Shown here: piece after piece, positions 29,443 through 38,419 of the stretch
Layout: the number at the start of each line of letters is the position of its first letter
How positions within the stretch are numbered: the first letter of the stretch is position 1
From: Pseudomonas wuhanensis
GTDB taxonomy: Bacteria; Pseudomonadota; Gammaproteobacteria; Pseudomonadales; Pseudomonadaceae
Direction: 5' to 3'
Length of the DNA stretch: 64,000 nucleotides
NCBI RefSeq assembly: GCF_030687395.1
Contig: NZ_CP117430.1
Span: 3,162,001-3,226,000 of the forward strand
Position numbers and translations under genes: made by a program
The notes under the pieces: model-generated
Told to the model about the DNA's origin: nothing
The model's input: the letters and a program-made list of their open reading frames with translations, nothing else
Database searches by the model: none

Positions 29443-30090
29443 TCAGGCAATGCGTAGATGATCATCGACTTGCCTCACACCCGGTACTGACCAGGCGGCA
29501 CGTTCGACGATCTGACGTTCACGCCACAAATGAACCTTGCCTTCAAGCTTCACCACATCGCCTTCGACCTTGATGTGAATTGCCTTGGCATCGACTTCGG
29601 CGTTGCGTTTGAGGGCTTCTTCGATGCGACGCTGGATATCGTCCACGTTCACCTGCGGACGAAGGACGAGCCGATTGTCCACGCCTACCACTCCCGACAG
29701 CTTGCGCACAGCCATCTCGGCGGTTTCTTTCTGGTACTGCCAGTCCACTTCGCCCTCAAGGGTGATCCACCCCTTCTGCACAATGACTTTGATGTCCTGC
29801 TCGGGAATGTCGGAGCTCCAGGTGAGGATGTTCAAGGCGCGGGAGGCAATGGCGTCGTCTGCCGTGCCGGCGCTTTTCATCGGCCTGACCTGAATTTCTT
29901 CGGCCACGGCGCGTACCCCTTTTATGCTTTTTACCGCGCGTTCCGCGCTGATTTTTTGCGCGTAGCTTTTAACGTGCCCAGTGAGCGTGACGACGCCATT
30001 GTCCACGGTTACTCCAATGTTGACGGCATCGATCTCGGGCTGGAACTCAAGCTCGTCCATAATGCTCTGGCGCAGACTCAAGTCGTTCAT
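29443..30090 (-). CDS. Triple BON-domain protein
   Basis: 215 residues from the ATG at 30088-30090 (GAGG upstream). It has three BON repeats at about 5-75, 80-145 and 150-215, with the repeated signatures GVVTLTGHVKSY, GWITLEGEVDWQYQ and VVKLEGKVHLWRER. No signal peptide is visible, so it is probably cytoplasmic. The close paralogue is at 41336-41983. BON domains bind phospholipid or other partners; the role here is unknown. An ANR-like box lies 89 bp upstream. Confidence 0.9.
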   Translation of the reverse strand: MNDLSLRQSIMDELEFQPEIDAVNIGVTVDNGVVTLTGHVKSYAQKISAERAVKSIKGVRAVAEEIQVRPMKSAGTADDAIASRALNILTWSSDIPEQDIKVIVQKGWITLEGEVDWQYQKETAEMAVRKLSGVVGVDNRLVLRPQVNVDDIQRRIEEALKRNAEVDAKAIHIKVEGDVVKLEGKVHLWRERQIVERAAWSVPGVRQVDDHLRIA

Positions 30091-30178
30091 GGTGATGTCC
30101 TCTGTCTGATGCGTTGATGGCAATGGACCGCAAGCCCGGCCCGCTCAGTTTTTTCTACACTTGAACAGCGCAAGGACA

Positions 30179-30192
30179 TTGAGCTAAATCAA
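30179..30192. promoter_or_regulatory. ANR/FNR-like box between the BON gene and the cation ATPase
   Basis: TTGAGCTAAATCAA, 9 of 10 fixed positions. It is only 16 bp before the ATPase ATG, too close for activation in that direction, but 89 bp before the BON ATG, which fits. Confidence 0.55.
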
Positions 30193-30207
30193 CAAGGCTT
30201 CCAAGAG

Positions 30208-33054
30208 ATGAGCAGAACAGTTGAGTCTGGCAGCCCCCGTATCGCGCCCCCGTACCTTGAAGACGTGGAGACGATTGCCCGTGAGCTGGACACAGACATC
30301 GGCGTGGGCTTATCCAGCGCGCAAGCCCAGGCCCGGTTGAACCGTGACGGGCCCAATGAGTTACGGACCCAACCGGTCAAACCCGCCTGGCATTATCTTC
30401 TGGCGCAGTTTCGCGATCCGCTGGTGTATCTGCTGTTCGCCGCGGTAGCCATCACTTTGGCCACCTGGTTCCTGATGGATGGCCGCGATTGGCCTGTCGA
30501 TGCGTTGGTCATCGTGCTGATTGTGCTGGTTAATGCGTTTCTGGGGTTTTTCCAGGAAACCCGTTCACAACGAGCTGTTGCGGCGCTGGCCAAACTGACT
30601 CAAACCTCTTCTTCAATCATCCGCGACGGCACCGTGGCGCGTATCCCCAGTCATCACCTGGTGATCGGGGATCTGCTGGTGTTGTCCGAAGGCGACTCGG
30701 TAGGCGCCGATGCTCGCCTCATTCAGGCCAATGCCTTGCAGGTAATGGAAGCTTCGTTGACCGGCGAAAGTGAATCAGTTTGCAAAAACACGCTCCGTCT
30801 GGACAGCGAAGTGCCCTTGCCAGAGCGCGCCAACATGGTTTTCAAAGGCACGGCTATCGTTCAGGGTTCGGGGCTCGGCATTGTCACGGCGGTCGGCATG
30901 GCGACGGAAGTAGGGGCGATAGCGCACCTGATGGATGTCACACCCGAAGAGGTGACACCTTTGCAAAAGGAGGTGCGTGAGATAGGCAAGATGATTGGCC
31001 TCGCGGTGCTGGTTATCGCCTCGGTCGTCGTCGCGACCGTGCTGATGCTCACTGATATTCAGGGTGTCGACGATGTATTGCGGGTTCTCCTGCTGGGTGT
31101 GTCCCTGGCGGTGGCTGCGGTGCCAGAGGGACTGCCCGCCGTTCTGTCACTGGTGCTCGCGTTCGGCATGCTGCGGATGGCCCGCAACAAAGCCATCATC
31201 AAGCGACTGTCTTCAGTGGAGACCTTGGGCTCTGCATCGGTCATCTGCACCGACAAGACCGGCACGTTGACCCGTTCTGAAATGACCATCCAGCAAACCA
31301 TGACCGCCTCAGGCAAAGGGGTGGTCAGCGGTGTCGGTTACGCCCCGCAGGGGCAGATTCATCATCAGGACGTGCCCCTGAGCGGTGGTCCGGTGTACAG
31401 CGAAAACGTGCTGTTATTGCGCGGCGGAAGCTTGGCCGGCAATGCCACGCTTGCACAGCAGGAAGATGGCACCTGGGTGATTCAAGGCGATCCGACGGAA
31501 GGCGCCTTTCTGGTGGCGGAGCGCAAGCTGGATGCACCCGCACGCAGCCTGGAGCGCTTCGAGCGCGTGGCTGAAATACCATTTACCTCCGCTCGAAAAA
31601 TGATGTCGGCCGTGGTCATCGATCATGAACATAACGATGAGCGCTTGCTGATCAGCAAGGGTGCGCCCGATGTGCTGCTTCAACATTGCACACATATTCA
31701 AGTCGGCATGGACGTGGTACCTCTCACCGACGATTTGCGTGCAAAAGCCGTGGCTGATGTAAATGAGTTGTCGGGTGAGGCATTACGTACGCTTTCCGTG
31801 GCGTACCGTTCTTTGGCGCCTGGCGAGGATGTCACGGCCGGTGAAGCCCTTGAGGCAGCGCTCGTTTTCATCGGTACGGTGGGCATCAGTGATCCACCGC
31901 GTGAAGAAGTCGCGCCGGCCATCGCCCAGGCCCATCGTGCTGGTATCCGCATCATTATGATCACTGGCGACCATCCGCGAACGGCCGCCCGCATCGCCGA
32001 GGATCTGGGCATCATTCAGGCCGGTGCCGGGGCGTTGACCGGTGCCGATCTGGATAAGCTGGACGATGCGGCACTGGCCGAGGCCGTCAAATCGACATCG
32101 GTTTATGCACGCGTGGCGCCCTCGCATAAGCTGCGGATCGTCGATGCGCTTCAGGCCCAGGGGCATGTGGTGGCAATGACCGGGGATGGCGTGAACGATG
32201 CTCCGGCACTGAAGTCGGCCGATATCGGCATTGCCATGGGCATCACCGGCACGGAAGTGAGCAAGCAAGCTGGAAAAATGATTCTGGCTGACGATAACTT
32301 CGCAACCATCGTGTCGGCTGTTCGTGAAGGGCGCGGGATTCTGGACAATATCCGCAAGTTTCTCCGTTACTTGCTGTCTTCCAACATGGGGGAAGTACTG
32401 ACGGTCTTTTTTGCTGTCATCGGTGCGGGCGTCATCGGCCTGGTTGATGAACGGGGCGGGATCGTCTTGCCGCTGCTGGCCACCCAGATTCTGTGGATCA
32501 ATCTGATCACGGATGCGGCGCCTGCCATCGCCATGGGGCTTGATCCGCATGATGAGGGTGTGATGAGGCGTAGCCCGCGCAAGCCCACGGATCGAATCAT
32601 CGATGCAAACATGTGGCGTGGTGTGCTCCAGGTCGGTCTGGTGATGGCGTTGGCGAGTTTGCTGACGGTCGACTGGATGCTGCCCGATGGTTTGATACCG
32701 GGGCATGAATCGCTGGTTCAGGCACGCACTGCCGGTTTTACCGTCCTAGTATTGGCGCAGCTGTTCAATGCGCTGAGTGCTCGCTCAGAGTCGGCCAGTG
32801 CATTTATCGGGTTGTTCTCCAATCGGTGGCTCTGGGCGGCAATTGCGCTGGCGCTGACGTTGCAGGTTGCCGTGGTGCACTGGTCGCCACTCAATAAGGC
32901 GTTCAGCACGAGCGCATTGACACTGAGCCAGTGGGGGGGCTGTTTTGCCATGGCCAGTGCTGTTTTCTGGTTCAGTGAGCTGCGCAAACTGGTTATGCGT
33001 TCGAGGAACCCTGAGCATCATGTTGCTGTTCAGCGCCCGGCAGTACATCCGTAG
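30208..33054 (+). CDS. Cation-transporting P-type ATPase (P2 type, PA1429-like)
   Basis: 948 residues. The N-terminal cation-ATPase region (LSSAQAQARLNRDGPNEL) is followed by an actuator loop with SLTGES, PEGLP at residues 306-310 in TM4, phosphorylated D349 in CTDKTGT, and [20 protein letters not shown]. The C-terminal span bundle is complete. The PEGLP motif places it with Ca2+ and related divalent or monovalent pumps; the ion is not settled by sequence. A similar pump belongs to the ANR regulon in P. aeruginosa (from memory). Confidence 0.9.
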   Translation: MSRTVESGSPRIAPPYLEDVETIARELDTDIGVGLSSAQAQARLNRDGPNELRTQPVKPAWHYLLAQFRDPLVYLLFAAVAITLATWFLMDGRDWPVDALVIVLIVLVNAFLGFFQETRSQRAVAALAKLTQTSSSIIRDGTVARIPSHHLVIGDLLVLSEGDSVGADARLIQANALQVMEASLTGESESVCKNTLRLDSEVPLPERANMVFKGTAIVQGSGLGIVTAVGMATEVGAIAHLMDVTPEEVTPLQKEVREIGKMIGLAVLVIASVVVATVLMLTDIQGVDDVLRVLLLGVSLAVAAVPEGLPAVLSLVLAFGMLRMARNKAIIKRLSSVETLGSASVICTDKTGTLTRSEMTIQQTMTASGKGVVSGVGYAPQGQIHHQDVPLSGGPVYSENVLLLRGGSLAGNATLAQQEDGTWVIQGDPTEGAFLVAERKLDAPARSLERFERVAEIPFTSARKMMSAVVIDHEHNDERLLISKGAPDVLLQHCTHIQVGMDVVPLTDDLRAKAVADVNELSGEALRTLSVAYRSLAPGEDVTAGEALEAALVFIGTVGISDPPREEVAPAIAQAHRAGIRIIMITGDHPRTAARIAEDLGIIQAGAGALTGADLDKLDDAALAEAVKSTSVYARVAPSHKLRIVDALQAQGHVVAMTGDGVNDAPALKSADIGIAMGITGTEVSKQAGKMILADDNFATIVSAVREGRGILDNIRKFLRYLLSSNMGEVLTVFFAVIGAGVIGLVDERGGIVLPLLATQILWINLITDAAPAIAMGLDPHDEGVMRRSPRKPTDRIIDANMWRGVLQVGLVMALASLLTVDWMLPDGLIPGHESLVQARTAGFTVLVLAQLFNALSARSESASAFIGLFSNRWLWAAIALALTLQVAVVHWSPLNKAFSTSALTLSQWGGCFAMASAVFWFSELRKLVMRSRNPEHHVAVQRPAVHP

Positions 33055-33105
33055 TGACCGAGCGCTGGCGCAAGTTATGTGGTGGCGGCTGTGCGAAACA
33101 GCGCT

Positions 33106-34026
33106 CTACAGTACTTCAGGTGAAACCACCCAGACACTGCACGGCATCTTGTACAGCAAATGCTCCACCGTGCTGCCCACCAGTCGACCCACGCCTCGGT
33201 GGCCGACCCGGCCCATGACAATCACGTCGATGTCGTAGGCATCGGCGTATTGGCTAAGAACCTTGGTCGGGTTGCCCATGATCATGTGCTGTTGCTCTGG
33301 CGCAATACCATTGCGCTCGGCCAGTTCGCGGAAGGCATCGGCCTGAGCATCGAATAATGTCTTGGCTTTGCCTGGGGAAAACAGCGCCGAGCTACTGTCG
33401 AAATCGAACTCGCCCGCACTGAGGGATGAAAGATCGTGGGCATAGATCACGTCGAGCTGGGCGCTACAGGTGCTCGCCAGTTTTGCGGCCTCGCGCAAAA
33501 TCCTGTCGTTGAAATCCTTGTACTGAGTGTTGCTATGGAAGGGATCGACCGCGGCGACGATCTTGCGCGGCAGCACCTGCTTCACGTGGCTGACAAAATG
33601 CAGCGGCACCGGGCATTCGCGCAGTAAATGGATGTCCAGGGGCGTGAACATTATCCGTGATAGCAGCGACTCGTATTCCAGTGCCTTGATCAGTACCGCC
33701 ATGGGCTGTTCTTTGAGATGAATGAGGATTTCCTGCAAAGGTCGTTCAACCCAGATCACCTCCGTGGTGACGGGCACCCCGATTTTACGCAAGGGGCGGG
33801 CCTGTTCTTCGAGCCATTGCCGATGGCGCTCGACATACCCGAGCCGCATCTGCTCCAGCGCTTGTTCGTTGACCATGCTCGCCGTTGCCAGGCCTTCCAG
33901 GTAATCGAAGGCGACGATATGCAGGGCTGCGCCCGCAGCCTTGGCCAGTGCGGCGGCGCGGTCGAACGCGGGGCTGTTTTCCATAAGAGGCGAGACGACC
34001 AGCATGAAGCGTGATTGCTCAGACAT
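33106..34026 (-). CDS. Double-domain universal stress protein
   Basis: 306 residues from the ATG at 34024-34026, where the family N-terminus (RFMLVVSPLMENSPAFDRAA) begins. It has two UspA folds, about 1-150 and 155-306. The second ends with IDVIVMGRVGHRGVGRLVGSTVEHLLYKMPCSV, the nucleotide-binding loop. A perfect ANR box lies 103 bp upstream. It is convergent with the cation ATPase gene. It is one of four intact paralogues in this cluster. Confidence 0.93.
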   Translation of the reverse strand: MSEQSRFMLVVSPLMENSPAFDRAAALAKAAGAALHIVAFDYLEGLATASMVNEQALEQMRLGYVERHRQWLEEQARPLRKIGVPVTTEVIWVERPLQEILIHLKEQPMAVLIKALEYESLLSRIMFTPLDIHLLRECPVPLHFVSHVKQVLPRKIVAAVDPFHSNTQYKDFNDRILREAAKLASTCSAQLDVIYAHDLSSLSAGEFDFDSSSALFSPGKAKTLFDAQADAFRELAERNGIAPEQQHMIMGNPTKVLSQYADAYDIDVIVMGRVGHRGVGRLVGSTVEHLLYKMPCSVWVVSPEVL

Positions 34027-34128
34027 GACCAAACTCCCGTCAGAACCGTAGAAATTCCAGTGTCCACTGGCCCCCAGTGCTTGCGCAGGAGGCCAGGTTT
34101 TATCCTGCCGCCGACCGGGGGAGAGGGA

Positions 34129-34142
34129 TTGATCTTTATCAA
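34129..34142. promoter_or_regulatory. Perfect ANR/FNR box
   Basis: TTGATCTTTATCAA, 10 of 10 fixed positions. It lies 103 bp before the minus-strand usp ATG and 135 bp before the mgtC-like ATG. Confidence 0.8.
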
Positions 34143-34204
34143 CTTGGCGAGTGATGCAGCAGGCAGTCCGACGTGTGGTGAGTCGCGCGTCCATCTACAA
34201 AATA

Positions 34205-34218
34205 TTGACCATTATCAA
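34205..34218. promoter_or_regulatory. ANR/FNR-like box upstream of the MgtC/DUF4010 gene
   Basis: TTGACCATTATCAA, 9 of 10 fixed positions, ending 59 bp before the ATG at 34277. It shares a longer stretch with the element at 14085. Confidence 0.65.
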
Positions 34219-34276
34219 CCTCCCGTGCGTCATACCGGCGCAGTCTGGGGCTTGTGGCTTACCTGGACGCAATCGC

Positions 34277-35515
34277 ATGAACGACACCTTGGGCCTGGCA
34301 GGCGCGGCGGCTGCGCTGGGGATCGGCATGCTCATCGGCCTTGAACGTGAACGGCACAAGGGCCGTGGGGACAGTCGCGCCTGTGCCGGATTGCGCACGT
34401 TCGCGATCACCGCGTTGCTGGGTTATGTGGCGATGCAGGTCGGTGGTGGTTTGCTGGTGGGCATCATGGCGATTTCGGTGGCCTTGCTGGCCACCGTGGC
34501 TTACTGGCGAAGCCTGGGCACTGACCCTGGGGTCACCAGTGAAGTGGCGTTGTTCACGGTATTGGCCCTGGGGGCTTTGTGTGGCACCGCGCCCGAGTTG
34601 GCCATCGCCATTGGCGTGGTGGTGGCGGGGCTGCTGACGTATCGGCAAAAACTGCACCATTTTGCGCGCAGCCAATTGACCGAAGCGGAAATGCGCGACG
34701 GTCTGGTGTTGTTGATCGCCGCCCTGGTGGTGTTGCCCTTGGCGCCGGACCGCTTTATCGGCCCGTATGCCGCCATCAATCTGCGCACCATTTGCACCCT
34801 GACGGTGTTGCTGATGGCCGTCGGGGCGATAGGGCACATTGCCGTCCGTACCTTGGGTGCCCGTTACGGTTATGTGGTCAGCGCCGTCGCCTCCGGGTTT
34901 GCTTCCAGTATCGCGACCATCGCCGCGATGGGGCATCTGGTCGCCAAGGAGCCAGGCAACATCAAAGTCCTGAGCGCGGCAGCGATGCTGTCCAACCTGG
35001 CGACCATCATTCAGGTCGGCCTGATCCTGGGAGCGGTCGATCTCGGTCTATTGCGGCACATGTGGGGGCCGTTGTTGTTGGGTGCCGCCGCCACGGCGCT
35101 GTATGGCTTGAGCCTGATGTTGCCCAAACCTGCGAGTGGCGCCAATCAGCCGGTCAAGGTCGGCGGTGCGTTCAACCTCAAGCTGGCGTTGGTCATCGCA
35201 CTGACCATGACCGGCATCACGTTTGTGTCTTCGATGGTACTCAGCCACTTTGGTGAAGTGGGCGTGATGGTCACGACGACGCTCACCGGATTCGCCGATG
35301 CACATTCTTCGACGGCGTCCATTGGCGCCCTGGCCAAGGCCGGGCTATTGCCGTTCGACGCCATTGCCGGGCCCACGCTGGTTGCCGTCAGCAGTAACTC
35401 CCTGAGCAAATGTCTGGTGGCCTGGGTCAGCGGCGGGCGACGGTTCGCCGCGTATGTCATTCCCGGTCAGGTCTTGCTGACGTTGGCGATGTGGGCGGGC
35501 ATGTTGCTGCATTAA
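34277..35515 (+). CDS. MgtC/SapB-DUF4010 family membrane protein
   Basis: 412 residues. The N-terminal MgtC-type module (GIGMLIGLERERHKGRG and ACAGLRTFAITALLGYVA) is followed by a DUF4010 module of about eight spans. The MgtC region carries the conserved arginine and glutamate pair. The function in this family (magnesium, potassium or stress homeostasis) is unsettled. The ribosome site is weak; upstream in-frame codons overlap the ANR-like box and were rejected. Confidence 0.85.
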   Translation: MNDTLGLAGAAAALGIGMLIGLERERHKGRGDSRACAGLRTFAITALLGYVAMQVGGGLLVGIMAISVALLATVAYWRSLGTDPGVTSEVALFTVLALGALCGTAPELAIAIGVVVAGLLTYRQKLHHFARSQLTEAEMRDGLVLLIAALVVLPLAPDRFIGPYAAINLRTICTLTVLLMAVGAIGHIAVRTLGARYGYVVSAVASGFASSIATIAAMGHLVAKEPGNIKVLSAAAMLSNLATIIQVGLILGAVDLGLLRHMWGPLLLGAAATALYGLSLMLPKPASGANQPVKVGGAFNLKLALVIALTMTGITFVSSMVLSHFGEVGVMVTTTLTGFADAHSSTASIGALAKAGLLPFDAIAGPTLVAVSSNSLSKCLVAWVSGGRRFAAYVIPGQVLLTLAMWAGMLLH

Positions 35516-35535
35516 CGTGCATCCGCGCACTGTAG

Positions 35536-35549
35536 CTGACAAAGATCAA
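35536..35549. promoter_or_regulatory. ANR/FNR-like box upstream of a usp gene
   Basis: CTGACAAAGATCAA, 8 of 10 fixed positions, ending 73 bp before the ATG at 35623. Confidence 0.5.
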
Positions 35550-35622
35550 GTCGCCCGATTCTGCTGCGATCACTCTAGGGTTCTACTCACTTCATCGAGA
35601 TGGCCGCGTGCCGAGGTGTCCC

Positions 35623-36546
35623 ATGTCGCAGACTCAGCGTTTACTGTTGATCGCCCCCCAATCCATGACCCGTACTCCGGCGTTCGACCGGGCCGCCGCA
35701 TTGGCCCGCGCGATGCAATCACCGCTGCACATCGTGGCATTCGATTACTTGCAGGCCCTGGCCGTCGCCGGCCTGTTTGCCCCCGAGCAGATCGCCCAGG
35801 CCCGGGACGGTTATTTGCAAACCCATCGGCAATGGCTTGCCGAGCAGGCCGAATTGATGAAAAACCACGGTGTCGCGGTCACCAGTGAGGTGGTGTGGGT
35901 GCAGCACCCTTACGAGGAAATCCTGCACTTCGTCAATGAGATGCCGCTGAGCCTGATCATCAAGGATGCCCAGGAAGAATCGGCGTTGAAGCGGGTGTTT
36001 TTCACACCGCTGGATTGGCAGTTGTTGCGCAATTGTCCGGTGCCGGTGCATCTGGTGACCAACGCGCTGAATGCGCGGCCACGCAACGTGCTGGCCATCG
36101 TCGATGTGTTGCGCAGCGAAGAGCAGGACCTGGTATTCAATGACCAGATTATCGACGCCGCCACCAAGCTGGCTGAACAGTGTGAGGCGCAGATCGAGTT
36201 GGTGCATGTGTATGACTGGACAGCCGTGTATGCCCTGGACATGGGCGTTGGCGCACTCCCGTTGGCCTCCGGTCTTTATGAAGCCATGGGCACGGCGCAA
36301 CACCAAGCGTTTACGGCGCTGGCCGAACGTCACGGCGTGCCGTCGGAGCGTCGGCATTTTATCGAAGGTGCGCCGTTGCCGAGTATTTGCAAGTTCGCCG
36401 AAGACCATCGCATCGATGTCATCGTGATGGGGACCGTGCAGCACTCGGGGTTGAACAAGCTATTGGGGACGACTGCCGAACAGCTCTTGCACCGAGCCCC
36501 TTGCAGTGTGCTGGCGATCAAACCCGACAAGCTGTCGCCATCCTGA
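35623..36546 (+). CDS. Double-domain universal stress protein
   Basis: 307 residues. GAGG lies 6 nt before the ATG at 35623. It starts SQTQRLLLIAPQSMTRTPAFDRAAALARA and ends its second Usp fold with IDVIVMGTVQHSGLNKLLGTTAEQLLHRAPCSV. It is very similar to its neighbours at 37394 and 38420, so it arose by tandem duplication. In P. aeruginosa such Usp proteins support survival without oxygen. Confidence 0.93.
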   Translation: MSQTQRLLLIAPQSMTRTPAFDRAAALARAMQSPLHIVAFDYLQALAVAGLFAPEQIAQARDGYLQTHRQWLAEQAELMKNHGVAVTSEVVWVQHPYEEILHFVNEMPLSLIIKDAQEESALKRVFFTPLDWQLLRNCPVPVHLVTNALNARPRNVLAIVDVLRSEEQDLVFNDQIIDAATKLAEQCEAQIELVHVYDWTAVYALDMGVGALPLASGLYEAMGTAQHQAFTALAERHGVPSERRHFIEGAPLPSICKFAEDHRIDVIVMGTVQHSGLNKLLGTTAEQLLHRAPCSVLAIKPDKLSPS

Positions 36547-36602
36547 GCGTTGACTTGCCCCACGGCGGACCGTTGGCCGGTACGTCGCGGGGCAATCGGC
36601 TT

Positions 36603-37169
36603 TTACGACATATACAGACGATGAATGACCTGGCGGCTGTCGTCAGGATCATTGTGTCTATCAAAACCCAAGGCTTTGGCCAGGTCACGCATGGGGGCAT
36701 TGCTTGCGGCGTCGATCGAATACATCTGAATAAAGCCGTTTCTGCGGGCGGCCTTGATCAGATGTTCCATCAAAATGGTGCCCAGGCCCAGGTGCTGCCA
36801 TTCATCAGCGACCGTCACCGCGCACTCACACTCATGTTCCGCTGTGGCGGCGTAGCGGCTGACGCCGATTTCGATCAGTTTGCCGTTTTCGTGAACCAGC
36901 GCGATGTAGGCCATGCGCTGTTTGTTGTCGGTGTCCATCAACTGATCGAGCATGGCGCCGCCGGGTTCGTTGATCTGCGCGAGAAAGCGCATGTGCCGGG
37001 ACTCGGGCGACAGGCGTTTGATAAAGGCATATTCAAGATCGCGGTCCTTTTCCAACAGTGGCCTGATCAGCACATGGCGGCCGTCCCTGAGCGCTTCGAT
37101 CCAGTATTTTCCGGTGACCGAGGCATAGGCGGCCGCGGCCCGATCATTGTGTTCTTTGACTGAGAGCAT
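36603..37169 (-). CDS. GNAT-family N-acetyltransferase
   Basis: 188 residues from the ATG at 37167-37169 (GGAGG upstream). The GNAT core has RPLLEKDRDLEYAFIKRLSPESRHMRF, the acetyl-CoA loop WQHLGLGTILMEHLIKAAR, and a C-terminal APMRDLAKALGFDRHNDPDD. It resembles the acetyltransferase domain attached to NDP-forming acyl-CoA synthetase-like proteins that modify lysines in metabolic enzymes; the target here is unknown. An ANR-like box lies 89 bp upstream. Confidence 0.88.
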   Translation of the reverse strand: MLSVKEHNDRAAAAYASVTGKYWIEALRDGRHVLIRPLLEKDRDLEYAFIKRLSPESRHMRFLAQINEPGGAMLDQLMDTDNKQRMAYIALVHENGKLIEIGVSRYAATAEHECECAVTVADEWQHLGLGTILMEHLIKAARRNGFIQMYSIDAASNAPMRDLAKALGFDRHNDPDDSRQVIHRLYMS

Positions 37170-37257
37170 GGACGGTCCTCCATCCTGTTTGAAAAGCGCA
37201 AGCGTGGAAATCAGCCACGCGGTCGATTCCTTTTTACGCTGCTGGCAGCCGTTGAAT

Positions 37258-37271
37258 CTGATCTGGATCAG
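37258..37271. promoter_or_regulatory. ANR/FNR-like box upstream of the GNAT gene
   Basis: CTGATCTGGATCAG, 8 of 10 fixed positions and a perfect palindrome apart from its central bases. It lies 89 bp before the GNAT ATG on the minus strand. Confidence 0.5.
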
Positions 37272-37304
37272 ACACCCGTCACGACGGCGCTCATTGGCGG
37301 GTAT

Positions 37305-37318
37305 TTGATGTAAATCAA
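37305..37318. promoter_or_regulatory. Perfect ANR/FNR box upstream of a usp gene
   Basis: TTGATGTAAATCAA, 10 of 10 fixed positions, ending 75 bp before the ATG at 37394. Confidence 0.82.
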
Positions 37319-37393
37319 CCTGGGGGAGGGGGCAACGGGCGCAGTCTTGGCCCATGCCGGCGCGTAAGGCCCGGTTTCGAGCGGAGGTGTGAG

Positions 37394-38299
37394 ATGGGTC
37401 AATATCAACGTTTGTTGCTGATTGCCGACCGAACCCTGCATCAGTCCCCGGCCTTGCTCCGTGCCGTCGCGCTGGCCAAGGCGAGCGGGGCCGCGCTGGA
37501 TGTGCGGGCCTTTGTCGATCCGGCACCGATTGTTCACCTGTGGGATGAAAAAATCGATGAGGCAGGGTATCAGCGCTATCTGCGCCATTGTCATCGATGG
37601 GTGGCCGACGAGGTCGAGCGGCTCAGCGGGCAGGGTGTGGCAGTGACGGTTGAAGCCATCTTCACCACCCATCCGCTGCTGGATATTTTGAAGACCGTCG
37701 AAGACCTCAAGCCCGACCTGCTGATCAAGGACGTCACCCTGGAACCGGCGCTCAAACGGGTGTTCATCACCCCGCTCGATTGTCACCTGCTGCGCGAATG
37801 CCCGATCCCCGTGCACTTGGTCAACCAGGTCCGTTACGGGCTGCCGCACCGGGTCGTGGCCGCCGTGGACCCGTTCGATCCGGCAACGCAAATCAGTGGC
37901 CTGAACGACACCATCATCCAGACGGCCAACGCACTGGCGCTGCAATGCGACGCACCGCTGCACCTGCTGTACGCCTACGACTTGTCGCCTGCATTCAACG
38001 GCGATGCGCCGCTGATCGCCGGGGGCTGGAGTGTGGACTTCGTCGAGGAACTGCGCGAATCCCTGCACCGGGCGTTTATCACCCTGGCGGACCGCTACGG
38101 TGTTCCTCCCGAGCGTCGGCACTTTGTCATGGGCCTGCCGGTGCCGGTCATCAGTGAGTTTGTCGAGCAGTACCTGGCGGATGTGGTGGTGATGGGCACG
38201 GTGCATCGCGTGGGGATCGACCGCCTGATCGGCAGCAATACCGAGCGGGCGCTGTACTCGGTGCCGGGCAGCATTCTGGCGGTCAGGCAGCCGGGCTAA
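37394..38299 (+). CDS. Double-domain universal stress protein
   Basis: 301 residues with GCGGAGG before the ATG. It starts GQYQRLLLIADRTLHQSPALLRAVALAKA and ends with DVVVMGTVHRVGIDRLIGSNTERALYSVPGSILAV. It is the closest intact relative of the Usp fragment at 40846-41112. Strong ANR box upstream. Confidence 0.93.
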   Translation: MGQYQRLLLIADRTLHQSPALLRAVALAKASGAALDVRAFVDPAPIVHLWDEKIDEAGYQRYLRHCHRWVADEVERLSGQGVAVTVEAIFTTHPLLDILKTVEDLKPDLLIKDVTLEPALKRVFITPLDCHLLRECPIPVHLVNQVRYGLPHRVVAAVDPFDPATQISGLNDTIIQTANALALQCDAPLHLLYAYDLSPAFNGDAPLIAGGWSVDFVEELRESLHRAFITLADRYGVPPERRHFVMGLPVPVISEFVEQYLADVVVMGTVHRVGIDRLIGSNTERALYSVPGSILAVRQPG

Positions 38300-38337
38300 A
38301 GCGTTGGGCGCCAAGCCGATGGCTGGCCGGCCATTAT

Positions 38338-38351
38338 TTGATAAAAATCAG
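38338..38351. promoter_or_regulatory. ANR/FNR-like box upstream of a usp gene
   Basis: TTGATAAAAATCAG, 9 of 10 fixed positions, ending 68 bp before the GTG at 38420. Confidence 0.7.
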
Positions 38352-38419
38352 AGCCTCACGGCCAGAGCCCCCCGATACTTGAGCCACAACCTGAAGCTAT
38401 CCAGATGAGGTGGGTGAGG

